Under the pieces are notes generated by a model that saw nothing but the letters and a program-made list of their open reading frames with translations, searched no databases and was not told the origin of the DNA. A stretch of DNA of 64,000 nucleotides from Porphyridium purpureum (taxonomy: Eukaryota > Rhodophyta > Bangiophyceae > Porphyridiales > Porphyridiaceae): contig VRMN01000010.1 in NCBI GenBank assembly GCA_008690995.1, forward strand, positions 62,001-126,000, read 5' to 3'. The position numbers and the translations under genes were made by a program. Positions 19,501 through 28,979 of the stretch are shown one piece after another (the first letter of the stretch is position 1; every line of letters starts with the position of its first letter).

Positions 19501-19646
19501 GCCGCATCCATCGTGTCCAGTTCCAGCCGCCGTCTGCAGCGCCCGGAGCGAACGAAGACGTTGGCGTGCTTCGCTTGGGTGTTGCCGGTAGCGACAGCCT
19601 CGTGCGCGTCTTGCGCATCTCGTTGCCTGGCGAGTTCAGATTGTAA
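16569..19646 (+). CDS. ELP2: Elongator complex subunit 2 (ELP2), WD40 protein
   Basis: This 1025-residue WD40 protein corresponds to Elongator subunit 2, a double seven-bladed propeller that scaffolds Elp1 and Elp3 in the complex making cm5U-type wobble modifications in tRNA. Diagnostic blocks are the GHSDWIRSVAFDE repeat, GGHLGAVNDLIWDPLG with SVGEDKTSRMYG, the HGHPVYAGAL segment, and SVATLPELGLSNKA, which matches the ELP2-specific PALGLSNKA loop. Later repeats include GHASTINQLTFSPSP with SVGRDRTLCVFRR and SIECAAW...TGSRDKKLKLW. An acidic linker with an Ala/Thr run (about 675-700) separates the propellers. The ATG at 16569 is the first in frame. The gene ends 215 bp from the convergent clathrin light chain gene. 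Confidence 0.92.
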   Translation: MARRMLQRHDGELSGAGSSAVATVTCELTFASGGCNRVSGCLAYSEDGELLYGAGAHVLAIRERDELHGPDWVQVLASADGSSAHVTNVHVVQLERANVVLCVSAKADRSVFVSQRRRIEHANHAREQPDGKLEGYLWAPCLSYSFCQDDGIDSIKNQAAGTREAMMCIATVCAEEVARTEGQTRYIVLVLAAFGDGKFRLLALDMESDEQSGLCSSTVTDYRVHIEEMDRAWLPESVAMAQLPGHELNDESSLVVALGGSDKNVYVALLAWPRAGNAEASAPHLVMHGHVVASLSGHSDWIRSVAFDENLFVKRSARSESTESALLLASGSNDGSIRIWSIAETKERNPRAQSDAEDAEDEEDSYLSTLLGTAKSRFRCLSHSRRLYEVACLKRLGEHSDKVTCVKWSSSRSRDCVVERMPQRHLLASCSIDSSVAVWCATTHASVFAGESPASDEQIDALDWELAARFGLLGGIGTYALGFYGCEFAAVQRSDTLVLEVIAHSFTGSVHTWEIVQDHDRTSLSANARAALPPCAAGGHLGAVNDLIWDPLGRDFFVSVGEDKTSRMYGMNRSQFAEMFRPQVHGHPVYAGALVPCNDGLVAPGNVVLVTGAEEKILRAFCAPSSFAAFAEGNEPPVNMAELSVATLPELGLSNKANTIVSGKASATAAQAVAAAAAAAATTTGISKLEPGIMPEEEHDDVAGLDGAHEDVAIMATGATEHHTQTLAGHHGWRPLPEDLLQNRLWAEITKMYGHGNELAAITSSQSGSVVASSCKSTDAKQASIILWTPSPLSSQVQAQQWVDAQRLAGHASTINQLTFSPSPADQYLLSVGRDRTLCVFRRDRGPLLYTLACQVKEAHRRSIECAAWLSTDSPSDAQVMYFVTGSRDKKLKLWRLWCPNHANCDEKLEQLHELGFASGVSSVSAALVHKSGQGHLVAVGTEEGGLALVYVSLGGSLDGPVQVHDPLHLPSPFSSCSRIHRVQFQPPSAAPGANEDVGVLRLGVAGSDSLVRVLRISLPGEFRL

Positions 19647-19861
19647 CGTTTATTTAAAGGGGATTGAGACCCGTAAATTCTTGGTTGGTGCCGGTCTTTG
19701 CTCTTAATCGTGATGCTACCACTGACGCGGCACCTGCGTCCAGATCCCATTTGCGCCGTGGACCCAAGCTACATGGTCGCGATTGAAAAAAGATCGCTCA
19801 GAGATCTGACCTCCACCATGCCATGTCCGAAGCGCACATGCACCCATCCCCCAACACGTGA

Positions 19862-20614
19862 TCAGGTCTTGAGTTTGAGAATCACAGATCGCATTCGGCT
19901 TGTATCGCGCTGTCCCTTCTTGAACTCCCCGGAAAGGTTTGCGAGCTGCGGAATCATGTTCCAGTTGGGTTTCTCGCCAGGCGCGCTAAACTGGGCCTGG
20001 AGTGCATCGCGCTCGGCGATGAATCGGTTTTCCTCCTCGGTGTTCAGCTGCTTGTTCGCGTTGCACCGTTCTTGCCAGCGCGCATACATTCCTTCAATGG
20101 TGGCCTTTGAGTCGGCAAGATTCTTCGCGCGCATCTCGTCCTCCTGCGCCTTCTTCGCCTCGAGCCGCTTGCTAAAGTCTACGCGCCACTCGCGGATCGC
20201 ACGCGGCGTCTCGGGGCGGCTGGGCGGCAGGTCGTCGCTATCCTGATCTTCGTCGCGCTCCATCTGCAGCGGCGCGTCCATGCCCGGGTACGCACCCAAC
20301 ATGGGCTCCGCGCCGCCCGCACCATACGCGTCTGGCATCATGGTCTCCGGCTCCTCCGGCTTCTCGCTCTTCTCAACCTCTGGCGGCGGCATATGCATCA
20401 CGCCCGGCGCTGCGTCCGCGCCTTCCGCGGGCGCGGGCATGGGCATGGCCTCTCCCTGGGCAGACGGGCCGTCGCCAAAGAACGCGTTGAACGGATCGTC
20501 GCCGTCTCCGCCGCCGCCCGCCGCGCCATCCGAGGCAGGCGCCGGGTAGCTCTTGAAGAAATCGTCATCATCATATCCGGCCATATCGGCCGACCCATTT
20601 GCGTCTCCGTCCAT
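19862..20614 (-). CDS. CLC: Clathrin light chain
   Basis: This 250-residue protein has the layout of clathrin light chain. An acidic, Gly/Pro-rich N-terminal half carries YDDDDFFKSYP and DPFNAFF. It is followed by a charged heavy-chain-binding helix (about 125-190, REWRVDFSKRLEAKKAQEDE), and the conserved C-terminus is NWNMIPQLANL, then KGQRDTSRMRSVILKLKT. It binds clathrin heavy chain and regulates triskelion assembly on vesicles. The ATG at 20614 is the first in frame; the next Met ten codons on is also possible. A sense-strand GA-rich tract lies 60-90 bp upstream (about 20672-20703). The DPF motif suits binding to AP-2-type appendages. Confidence is high. Confidence 0.92.
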   Translation of the reverse strand: MDGDANGSADMAGYDDDDFFKSYPAPASDGAAGGGGDGDDPFNAFFGDGPSAQGEAMPMPAPAEGADAAPGVMHMPPPEVEKSEKPEEPETMMPDAYGAGGAEPMLGAYPGMDAPLQMERDEDQDSDDLPPSRPETPRAIREWRVDFSKRLEAKKAQEDEMRAKNLADSKATIEGMYARWQERCNANKQLNTEEENRFIAERDALQAQFSAPGEKPNWNMIPQLANLSGEFKKGQRDTSRMRSVILKLKT

Positions 20615-21252
20615 CCTGTCAATCAACTCTTCTTCCGCCACACACACACACCTCCTCTCTTCCTCTTCCCCCTTGCCCTTCTCTCTCCCTCTCTCTCTTC
20701 TCCTTCGTGCAGCCAGCGCGTGCGCCCGTCTTCTTTTTTAATCTTACTTTCACGAATATTTATACTGTATTTTTAATTCTTTTTTAATTCTACTTTTGGA
20801 TCCTATAAAATCGCGTCAGTTTAGATAGAGTCGTGCTCGCTCCTCACGTGTCGCGCGTGGCGTTGAGCTGTACCTCTGTCGCTTTCTTTTGAGGGGCGCG
20901 TGTTCAGTTGAGATTGTGCCGCCGCGCTGTACGTAATGTACAGTGATAGGAATGCTGCATGTGTTTGTTATCTCATAAACCGGTTGTGCGGTGGACGGTT
21001 AAGAGCGTGCGCCGCGAAACCGATTTGCGGCGAGAGAGAAATTGGAGAAACGCTGGTGTGGGGAGAAAAGGAAGAGAGGGAGAGAGAGGAGAGAGAGGAG
21101 AGAGACAAGAGAGACAAGAGAGAGAAGAGAGAGAAGAGAGCCACACACACACACACACACACAGAGAGACACACAGAGACACACAGAGACACAGAGACAC
21201 AGAGAGAGACACATAGAGACACAGAGAGAGACACGCAGAGAAAGGAGTAAGG
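20615..21252. other. Divergent promoter region, clathrin light chain / pirin
   Basis: This region contains GA-rich tracts for both genes and GTACAG boxes in the orientation of each: CTGTAC at about 20870 and 20929 for the minus gene, and GTACAGTG at about 20939 for pirin. A CA/GA compound microsatellite runs at 21063-21245. No other gene is seen. Confidence 0.6.
21063..21245 (+). repeat. GA/CA compound microsatellite in pirin leader
   Basis: A run of GAGAGA with AAGAGAGA variants passes into (CA)n and then ACACAGAG repeats, ending 8 bp before the pirin ATG. The purine tract is on the sense strand, as in other leaders of the window. Confidence 0.8.
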
Positions 21253-22281
21253 ATGTTGATTCAAAAGGTGTTGCCGGTGTCGCGCGGGCCGTTCCAGACG
21301 CAGAGTCCGTTTCTGTTCGCGGTGTATCATCTGGATAATTACCCGCCGAGCCGCGCGCAGGATGGCATGGGCGTCCAGCCGGCGCTGCTGCACGGGCGTA
21401 ATCTCGGAATGGACTTTGGCAACTCCGACTGGAATATGTATCACGGAAGGTTGGTGCCGGGTTTTCCTCAGCATCCGCATTGTGGATTCAGCACAATTAC
21501 GCTCGTCCGCCGCGGGACCGTAGACCATCATGACTCGCTCGGCTCGTACGGGCGCTTTGCCGACGGTGATACCCAGTGGATGGACGCAGGCCGCGGCGTG
21601 TCCCATTCGGAAATGCTCCCGCTGCTCCACGCTGAGGAAGGGAAGAACACGCTCGACCTTTTCCAAATATGGCTCAACCTTCCGCGCGCATCAAAGGGCT
21701 GCGCCCCAAATTACACCATGCAGTGGCGCGAGCAGGCAGTCAAGGCACGCATAAAGGACTCGCATGGGCGCATCGTGCAGGTCGAGACGGTAGCCGGGCA
21801 GCTCGAAGGCTGGCCGGCGCCCCAGAAGCCGCCGCAAGACAATTATGCGCGTGACCCGGAAAACTGCGTGGCAATCTGGGTCATTTCAATGGACGCCGGT
21901 GCGCGCTGGGAAATCCCGGCGGCGCCCACCGGAGTAAACCGCAGCGTTATCTTCTTCAAGGGCGACGAGATCAACGTCGGCGAGTATGCAGTGAAGCGCC
22001 ACGCCAATATGCATGTCGACGCAAGCCTGCCGTGCCCGCTGCACAACACTGGCACCACGCCAGCTGAGCTGCTCATGCTACAGGGCAGGCCTATCGACGA
22101 ACCTGTTGTGCAGCAGGGCCCCTTTGTCACGAGCTCGAGGCCTGAGATGCAGCAAGCTATCCAAGCTTACCATCGCGGCCACTTTGGCAAGTGGCCATTC
22201 GAGCAGGACGATCCCGTGCTGCCGCGCGAAAGTCCGCGATTTGCTCATTATGGCGACGGTCGCGAGGAGCGACCAGAGTGA
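21253..22281 (+). CDS. Pirin-family cupin protein
   Basis: This 342-residue bicupin belongs to the pirin family. The metal-binding residues of the N-terminal cupin are all present: His74 and His76 in HPHCGFSTI, and His118 and Glu120 in GVSHSEML. The family block DNYPPSRAQDGMGVQPALLHG, the Trp-rich segment and a C-terminal cupin with the PAELLMLQGRPIDEPV signature follow. Pirins are iron proteins with quercetinase activity or roles as redox-sensitive transcription cofactors; which applies here cannot be told. The N-terminus lacks a targeting signal, so the protein is probably cytosolic or nuclear. The ATG at 21253 directly follows a GA-rich leader. It converges with the PAP/fibrillin gene, with 43 bp between the coding ends. 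Confidence 0.88.
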   Translation: MLIQKVLPVSRGPFQTQSPFLFAVYHLDNYPPSRAQDGMGVQPALLHGRNLGMDFGNSDWNMYHGRLVPGFPQHPHCGFSTITLVRRGTVDHHDSLGSYGRFADGDTQWMDAGRGVSHSEMLPLLHAEEGKNTLDLFQIWLNLPRASKGCAPNYTMQWREQAVKARIKDSHGRIVQVETVAGQLEGWPAPQKPPQDNYARDPENCVAIWVISMDAGARWEIPAAPTGVNRSVIFFKGDEINVGEYAVKRHANMHVDASLPCPLHNTGTTPAELLMLQGRPIDEPVVQQGPFVTSSRPEMQQAIQAYHRGHFGKWPFEQDDPVLPRESPRFAHYGDGREERPE

Positions 22282-22324
22282 GCCGTTCCTGTTATTTTTA
22301 TATCTCCTTCTGTCTGGTTTCTGT

Positions 22325-23200
22325 CTAGTTGGTTTCAGACGCCCGCTCCGCGTCGCGCTCACGCACGAGAATGAACATGGAGCCCTTGTTGCCACGCGAG
22401 ATGCGCAGGTCGGCGTCTACAAATGTTACGTCTAGCCACCCACATGCCTTTTTCCCAAGTAGCTTAAAAGGCACCGGATATGGAACTCGAAGTGGCTCCT
22501 CACGCCGCAGGAGAGACATGACCAAGCCCGAGGTAAATTCGAAATACGCGAGGTCGAAGCGGATGTGCAACCGATTCAGCTCTGAATCTATTCGCTCGAT
22601 CAGCGCCTGCACGTACAGCTTGCCGCCCGCGCGCTGCTTGAAATCAGCCACATTATTGAAGCGTCCAGTGCCGGACTCCAAGTCAATCGAAAGATCCTGA
22701 AAGACATTGGAGACAAACTCGCTCTGTCCAACAACAAAGCGCTGAATGGGCGACGCGGTGCCCGGCCGAGTAGTGTAGAGCAACTTCCACGTGCCTGGCA
22801 GCTGCGCACTGGTCACGCGCTTTGTCTGGTGTTTCTGAGCGCACGCCTCGAGTAACTGCACCAATTCAAGTACCTGGTCGCGCACTTGCGTGGGCGTCAG
22901 ACGCCCGCGCGCATTCTGCGCGGGCTGAACCAACTCCAACAGTTGCTCTTTCAGCTCTTGAGCCTCCTTGTCATACCGCTGTGCAGTTTCCGCTCCGCCG
23001 AATCCATGCTGCGCTCGTACCACAACCCCACAACTCTCACGTGCGGCTTGACGTGCAGAGCGACGACACCATGAACGTCGCGCCAAAGCCGCTGCGGCGC
23101 GCACGCTTGTGCGGCGAGCGTGCTCATGCGAGACCACTGCCGGGCTTTGACGTGGCGACTTCGCCAGCCACAGTGCGTCGGCGCGAGCCACAAACGCCAT
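22325..23200 (-). CDS. PAP/fibrillin plastid lipid-associated protein
   Basis: This 291-residue protein carries a PAP/fibrillin domain from about residue 75 to the end. Landmarks are an N-terminal helix bundle, QLPGTWKLLYTTRP near residue 135, a GRFNNVADF strand about 45 residues later, and the C-terminal TFVDADLRISRGNKGSMFILVRE, where family members have D-LRI-RG--G-LF-L. Fibrillins are lipocalin-like proteins of plastoglobules, thylakoids and the stroma that bind lipids and quinones. The first 60 residues are Arg/Ser/Ala rich and acid-poor, fitting a plastid transit peptide. It is divergent from the next gene with 198 bp between the start codons. Confidence 0.88.
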   Translation of the reverse strand: MAFVARADALWLAKSPRQSPAVVSHEHARRTSVRAAAALARRSWCRRSARQAARESCGVVVRAQHGFGGAETAQRYDKEAQELKEQLLELVQPAQNARGRLTPTQVRDQVLELVQLLEACAQKHQTKRVTSAQLPGTWKLLYTTRPGTASPIQRFVVGQSEFVSNVFQDLSIDLESGTGRFNNVADFKQRAGGKLYVQALIERIDSELNRLHIRFDLAYFEFTSGLVMSLLRREEPLRVPYPVPFKLLGKKACGWLDVTFVDADLRISRGNKGSMFILVRERDAERASETN

Positions 23201-23398
23201 GCCTTACGACCAGAGATTCCGTCCGGGCTCTGCCCACTTTACGCTGGCGCGCGCGAGACGACGAACAAGCAGGGCTTATGATTGAGGCATTGGCGGCGGC
23301 GGCGGTTGTTGTTGCGGTGGTGGTGGTGGTACTCTGTGCGCGGGTGCGGGTTGCGAGCCGCGGCGCATAAATCTGCGAGGCAACGGGTAAGAATCGGG

Positions 23399-24496
23399 AT
23401 GTTTCCGTCGCTTGGCAAGAACGTGGTGGCGCACGTGCAGACCTCCCAGTGTGATGAGCGTCGTGAGCGACCGGCCGGCTGGAGCGCGGAATCTGCGCGC
23501 GCGTTCGTGCGACAGCGTGTCGGTGGGCGCGGGCGAACGCGCGCTTGGTATTCCCGCGGAGAGGTGGTGAATCTCGGCACGGGCGCGGTCGTGGCAGAAC
23601 TGGAAGGGCTCGAGTTTGTGTCGCTGAGGTACGATGCTGAGCAGCCGGCGTGGAGTCGTACGCAAAGGGCTGGAAGACAGCAGCAGCAGCAGCTACAGAA
23701 AGACGCAGACAAGAAGCAGCCTGCCGATCCTCGTATGCTTCAGGATGATGATGCACAGGAAGAGCAGTACATGGGCACACTGCTCTCCCGCAAGGTCCTG
23801 CTGTTCAAAGATCGCGAGACAGGAGCGTACATGCATGAGTTTCGCATGTCGCCAAACTCACGCGCACACAGCGTACAGCCGATGCTGGTGCCTTACCAAA
23901 GAACAGACGTATTACTAGTACCCGCCGGCAATTCTGCACGCAATTTACTCAAGCTCCGGGTCGAACTGAATGCCGAGAAGGCGGTGCGCACGCTCTGTCA
24001 CCTCGTACCATTCGGCGCTTTCACATTCGATCGGCAGCACTTGAGCCTCAGTCGATTCTCCAGTGGCGACTTGGCGCCCGTGGATGGGAGTGCCCCTGGC
24101 GCGAAACTCAAAAAATCGGCCGGCTCGCTCCGCAAGAGCTTCTGGGAACGGTACGAATGGTTTATGCCCACGCCAACGCTGTGGGGTTTGGATTTGGGCT
24201 CCGCTGCTGGCTCGAGCTCGTGGACGCGCATCGGCACGTGCCCGAGCTGGTACGGGCCAGGTAAGTGCGTGTATTCACTCCAGTCGCGCTCCCTTGGATC
24301 ATCGCTAGCCGGCGTGCCCGGTGCTTTTCGCGACTACCTCGTTGACCATCTGCCCATGTACAGCCGCGCGCTAAGCGACCCGGCGGAAATCGTCGAGTTT
24401 CAGCGCGGCCTGCCGCGCGCCGCGGTGCAAGACGTGCCTCTGAAGCGGTTGGACCACCTCAAACCTGCAAAGCGCACCTTCTTCAAATTCGGCTGA
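23399..24496 (+). CDS. Unknown protein, possibly DUF1838-like
   Basis: This 365-residue protein has no catalytic motif that I can name. Its features are WYSRGEVVNLGTGAVVAEL near residue 50, with an EGLEFVSLRYD strand; a Gln-rich linker (about 100-125); FKDRETGAYMHEF; the strand pair LCHLVPFGAFTFDRQHLSLSRF; and a Trp-rich segment ending with WYGPGKC. The order of WY-RG, a strand-rich middle and aromatic blocks recalls plant and cyanobacterial DUF1838 proteins, but this is a weak resemblance. The ATG at 23399 is the first in frame. The paired, divergent position with PAP/fibrillin would be consistent with a plastid-related job, but that is speculation. It converges with the protease gene 58 bp away. 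Confidence 0.6.
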   Translation: MFPSLGKNVVAHVQTSQCDERRERPAGWSAESARAFVRQRVGGRGRTRAWYSRGEVVNLGTGAVVAELEGLEFVSLRYDAEQPAWSRTQRAGRQQQQQLQKDADKKQPADPRMLQDDDAQEEQYMGTLLSRKVLLFKDRETGAYMHEFRMSPNSRAHSVQPMLVPYQRTDVLLVPAGNSARNLLKLRVELNAEKAVRTLCHLVPFGAFTFDRQHLSLSRFSSGDLAPVDGSAPGAKLKKSAGSLRKSFWERYEWFMPTPTLWGLDLGSAAGSSSWTRIGTCPSWYGPGKCVYSLQSRSLGSSLAGVPGAFRDYLVDHLPMYSRALSDPAEIVEFQRGLPRAAVQDVPLKRLDHLKPAKRTFFKFG

Positions 24497-24554
24497 TCAT
24501 CGCCAGAACCATCGCCTTTGGTCAATCAACGTCGTGCTGTCTTGGCTAGCCTGT

Positions 24555-26036
24555 TTACGAGGCACCTTGGCTGTTGCGACGCTGCAAAAAGGTCAGAGCG
24601 CGGTCGATCACGCGCGATTGCAGCTTTTGCGCCGCGATCACCACCGCGTTCTCCATGCTACTCCATACGGTGCCCCGGTGCGCAACTGTGGTTAGCATGA
24701 GTCCGTCCTGGCTGGGCATGAGACGCGCGTCGGAATGTAATACACCGTTGAATCGCCCTGTCCTAGACACACACGTGCGCTGCGAGTCGGAACATAGCTG
24801 CGCGTACGTGCGCAGCGCTCCGTTGCGTGTATCTTGCAAGACGTGATCAGGCGTCCCGCAGGGTATTTGATCTAGGCCCAAAATGCACAGCAGCTCACCC
24901 ACGCCGTCGCTGGGGTGCAGCTTGGCGAAGCCACGTGCCTCGATCCAGTCCGCATCAATACACACTGGCGTTGGTGTGGGTGCAGGTGTCGACGACGCGC
25001 TAAGACTAGGACTTGGACTCGGTGTCGAGGTCTGAGTGGGTGTCGGACTCGGACTCGGGCTAGGGCTCGCGCCGGGACCTGGACTCGGTGTCGCACTCGG
25101 AGTCGCACTCGGAGTCGCACTCGGGCTCGTGCTCGGGCTCGGCTCGGCTACGATACTGTCAATCCAATCAATAAAGGAACTGACACGGCCATAGATAGCC
25201 GGAAGCGGATTCGGCATAAAGTTTTTCTGCCCGCAGCCGCCGTAACTGACGCTCGGAAAGCCAACGATCGTTTCGCCTGCAAATATGGGACTTCCCGAGT
25301 CGCCATTGCACGCGCTGGGAACCTGAAAGCAGCCCTGCACCGTTGCATCATAGAAAAAGCCTGACCCGAACGAATCATTGCATACCTGGTTGCTCAGCGC
25401 GGGCACTCCGGTCCGGACTTGCAAGTTTTCGGCGTACGGTGACTCCACGATTTGATTCTGTGAGTCAAGCGAGTTGTTTGTGCGTCCAAAGCCGATAACA
25501 GTCAGGTCAGCGCCGTCTCGTGGCACGCTCGGATTGCGATTCAGATTCGTGTACGGGGGAACCGACGCTGGCGATGCGAGACGCACCAGGCACACGTCGT
25601 ACTCATACGTATTTGGATCGTACTGCGGGTGCCGTAAAAAACGAGACGCAGCAATCTGCTCAATACCCAATGTATCACGATCTCTTCTCCCCCGGCACGC
25701 ACCAATGTATGCCGTGATGCCCAAAAATGCCATTGCCGGAGAGTCGCAGCAATGCGCGGCCGTCATCACATAATTGGCGCTGACGAGCGTGCCACCGCAC
25801 AAAATCCCGTCGAGGACAGCAAAACGGCTCTGCAGCAACACAAACTGGTCAAACTCGCCGCACTGAGCGTCCACTCCGCCCACAACTCTCGACATCTCAG
25901 AACCAGCCGGTCGACCAGTCTCCCGCAGGTCATACGCGGCCGCGACGAGCAAGTTCAGCGCCACCACTGCAGCTAAAACTGGCGATGCCAATGCAAACCA
26001 AGGCAACGCACCACCTGCATCCCGAATGCCACGCAT
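24555..26036 (-). CDS. Secreted S1 (chymotrypsin-fold) serine protease with Pro/Ser/Thr linker
   Basis: The 493-residue protein starts with a hydrophobic signal or anchor segment (about 9-35). The mature end VVGG (51-54) follows an Arg, so trypsin-like activation is possible. The triad is His95 (TAAHC), Asp147 (EYDVCLVRL) and Ser247 (CNGDSGSP). The residue equivalent to chymotrypsin 189 is Ser rather than Asp, so a trypsin-like preference for Arg/Lys is not expected. After the protease domain (to about 290) comes a 55-residue linker of Ser-Pro-Thr-Ala repeats, probably O-glycosylated. It is followed by a 150-residue Cys-containing C-terminal domain (CIDADWIEARGF onward) that I do not recognise. 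The ATG at 26036 is the first in frame and gives the signal segment. Confidence 0.85.
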   Translation of the reverse strand: MRGIRDAGGALPWFALASPVLAAVVALNLLVAAAYDLRETGRPAGSEMSRVVGGVDAQCGEFDQFVLLQSRFAVLDGILCGGTLVSANYVMTAAHCCDSPAMAFLGITAYIGACRGRRDRDTLGIEQIAASRFLRHPQYDPNTYEYDVCLVRLASPASVPPYTNLNRNPSVPRDGADLTVIGFGRTNNSLDSQNQIVESPYAENLQVRTGVPALSNQVCNDSFGSGFFYDATVQGCFQVPSACNGDSGSPIFAGETIVGFPSVSYGGCGQKNFMPNPLPAIYGRVSSFIDWIDSIVAEPSPSTSPSATPSATPSATPSPGPGASPSPSPSPTPTQTSTPSPSPSLSASSTPAPTPTPVCIDADWIEARGFAKLHPSDGVGELLCILGLDQIPCGTPDHVLQDTRNGALRTYAQLCSDSQRTCVSRTGRFNGVLHSDARLMPSQDGLMLTTVAHRGTVWSSMENAVVIAAQKLQSRVIDRALTFLQRRNSQGAS

Positions 26037-26236
26037 CGTACCACCACAACGCGGCACAAAAGCCGCGCGAGTCGCTTCTTTGCTCTTTCGGAAAACCCGA
26101 CAGGTGGCAAAGTTGCGACCTGTCGAGGCAAGATGGAGAGGTGGAAGCACCTCGACGGCGAAGTCTTGTCAGGCAGGCGCGCGGTGCGGCTGTGCAATGT
26201 GCCTACAGTGTATGCGACACTATCAATAGACGAGGC

Positions 26237-26518
26237 ATGTTGCGCGCGATATCGGACCGCGGCGTGCTTGAACGTAAGCCGCGTCGAAGCCAACATGTGA
26301 CTGTTCAGTTCTGCAAGTGCGCGCAAGTCTTGCGCGGGGCCGACTATGATGGGCAGCGCAATCGCTTGCGGACATCCCTGAGGCTGCTTATGCCATTGAG
26401 CGAGACAGTTGGGCCAGAGATTCGCGAATTGCAAGCTGCGTGGGAAATAATGCGGGATGGCTTGATCCTTTGTTCAAGTCGTGAGATCCTTTCGCCGGCC
26501 GAGTGCTGGTTTGGATGA
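26237..26518 (+). CDS. Candidate small ORF, 93 residues
   Basis: The frame begins MLRAISDRGVLERK and ends with a plausible helix, EIRELQAAWEIMRDGLIL. Third positions are moderately G/C rich. It diverges from the protease gene 200 bp away. There is no family match, and it may be an exon or chance. Confidence 0.2.
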   Translation: MLRAISDRGVLERKPRRSQHVTVQFCKCAQVLRGADYDGQRNRLRTSLRLLMPLSETVGPEIRELQAAWEIMRDGLILCSSREILSPAECWFG

Positions 26519-27367
26519 GCGTGCATTTGCTCGTGTGAGCGTGAATGCAGAAAGACAACCAGTCCGGCTGAATTATGGTGCTGCTTCATGATGGGCCCGC
26601 TTTGCGGGGCCTGGACTCTTGTCTAAAGGCACGGAAAACGGCTGAATGGAAGCGGTGGAGTGGCTTCAAGAGTGGTAGACCCTTCCCTTCTCTGTGCCTC
26701 TTGGTAAAGCATTCCTATGAGCCGGGTGGTAAAGAGTAACACACTCAAAAGCAAGTCAGTGAGTGAGAAATCAACCAGTTTGGGCAAGATGCTTTCATCA
26801 ACGTTCAACGATCAGAATCGTCAGAGCAAGCATATGCAGATACCTGCAAGTTCTGTGCAGAAAGCGTGAGTGCGCCAATGAGAATCGGGCGCAGCTGAAA
26901 GCCGCCGTGTGCGGTCGAGCTGCTGGCCCTTGGACAGTGACGAGCGAACGAGCATGCAGCCAGTCGCCCAATGATGTGAAGGAACGCTTTTCTCGACACG
27001 TGGACAGACGGCGCAACCGTGCAGTCGAGCTCTAGACTCCACCGACTGGTGTCCGCGTCTTCCTGGGAAGCGCGGCGCGGTCCACCTCCACGTGATGAAC
27101 AGGACTTCCCTGTAGATTTCCTCGGTGCGTGGCTCTGAAAGATGCCGCGCAAGACCGAGCTCAATGTGCTGATTATTACAATGGCTTGTTTCTATTGAGT
27201 GAGCTCGTCTAGTGTCGCTGATACAAGTCTGGACTTTTGTCTCTTTATTCATGTTCGACGCAATCAGAGCGACGATATAATCACGGCCTGTCTTCACCGA
27301 CCATGACAACGATCAAGTTAGTACAGTTAGAAGCACACGGCATGTGTAGCTTACGGAACGTATCAGC

Positions 27368-27721
27368 TTATGCGTCCTCGCTAGCTTGCGCCGACCCGTG
27401 CATTATCGTGATATGCCTGAACGGCCTCGCTCGTCGAGACAATGGTGCGGAGCGAGGCGTGCGCTTCGGGTCCCGCCCCGGTCGCTCATCGGCGCAAAAA
27501 CGGAACGAGCCCGAGCTGCGCATTTCGACCGACGAGCCCAAGCGCCCGCCTAGACCAAGATCTTTCCTTAGGTTGCGCATGCGAGGACTTCTAGGTTTGA
27601 CATCGCCTCGAACTGGACCGTCTTGCAGCAAAGGCTGCTGCTCTTCCTGTTCCGTCAGTTGCAAGAGCTCCGGACGATGCTTCTCATCCTCCAGCACCAC
27701 GACCTCCTCCTTTGCATCCAT
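27368..27721 (-). CDS. Candidate small ORF or terminal exon, 117 residues
   Basis: The frame begins MDAKEEVVVLEDEKHRPEL, acidic, then turns basic and Ser/Arg rich. Just upstream the minus strand reads TTTATTGCACAG, a plausible splice acceptor, so this could be the last exon of a larger minus-strand gene. No family is recognised. Confidence 0.22.
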   Translation of the reverse strand: MDAKEEVVVLEDEKHRPELLQLTEQEEQQPLLQDGPVRGDVKPRSPRMRNLRKDLGLGGRLGSSVEMRSSGSFRFCADERPGRDPKRTPRSAPLSRRARPFRHITIMHGSAQASEDA

Positions 27722-28979
27722 TATGTCTTGTCTGTGCAATAAAGTTCGACGGCTGCTATCAGTCCACACTTTGCTTCACCTTGTACTCGTTCGTACTGAT
27801 CTGAGTTTCGCACCTTCATCTTCGGAACGAGCAAGTTTGACATATTTTATACCCGCGGGCGTGTTCCCAGTCTGTGCCCACGATAGACTTTGGCAAGCAG
27901 CCGGGCTTGCGTGGCAGTCTAATCCGGCAACGTTCACCTGCAGGCAGATGGGAGAACCAGGACTCTCGAAAAGCCTTTATTGGGGCGGGCACCTATTCAC
28001 CTTGATGCTCATGGCAACCTTTACCGTCGTTCAATCGGTTCGCCATTCTTCCGGACGTTAAAATGGCAGGGATCGATCCCTACATTCACGCCAGGAACGA
28101 AGACACGTGATGAAGTCTGACGGGGCCGGTCTCATTGGGCACATTTCCTTTTGTGGGCTTTTGTGTGTCCATGATCCGCCACGGGCGTCTCCGGTGGCTT
28201 TCTGTGCCCCCTTTCACCTGACAACGGCAAGTAACCTCATAGGTGGTGGTAAAAGTGCTGGTTGTGCTGCTGACTGGATACCACTTCGCCCATGCGTGAC
28301 TGCGCTGCTCCGAAATCAAACGGTTCACGCGTGCGCGGTTGCTCTCTCACAATCAGGGTTAGGGTTCCGGTTTCTTCATAGCAAAACAGCGCTTTTTTAT
28401 AAGAGTGACGTGTCGCGCTTCCGGTTCGGCGCGCGCTGATTGTGCTCCGGTGTGGCGTGGTGGGCAGTGGTGCACGGTAGGATGGAGCAGAGCAGGCATG
28501 GTCGGTGCAGACATGGGGCGTTCAGCACGATCCAGTGGCCACTGGCAGACGCCGACAAGTACCGATCCGCCGGCATCGCGCGAGGAGGAAACCGATGGCC
28601 ACATCAGATACAGGTCTTCGGTCAGCCTTGCTTCGAAGGATTGAAGCAGCTCCTGGAGCGCTGCGAATGCGGCGTTTTGCGTCAGTACTGCTAAGTATCC
28701 AAACATGTCGCCCTAAATCATATGATACGACGCAGAAATCTGACGCAGCCTGACTGACTGTAAACAGACGCCGGAATATCGCTTCTGTGCGGAACGGGAT
28801 GGGTTGGCCAACAAATGAATGCAAAGTGAAGCTGTGTTCCAGCCGCATGCTTGCCGGGGACTATCGAGACGAGAGAATTCCGGAGGTACACAGTTACACA
28901 CTGGTTGCACAGAGGGTGCACTTCTGTCACAATTGAATTTGTCAACTTGTTCTACTCCTCGCCACCATCGTTATCGTCT

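Noticed and set aside
28350-28372. TTAGGG-like doublet as an interstitial telomere
   Set aside because: Only about two imperfect units; expected by chance.
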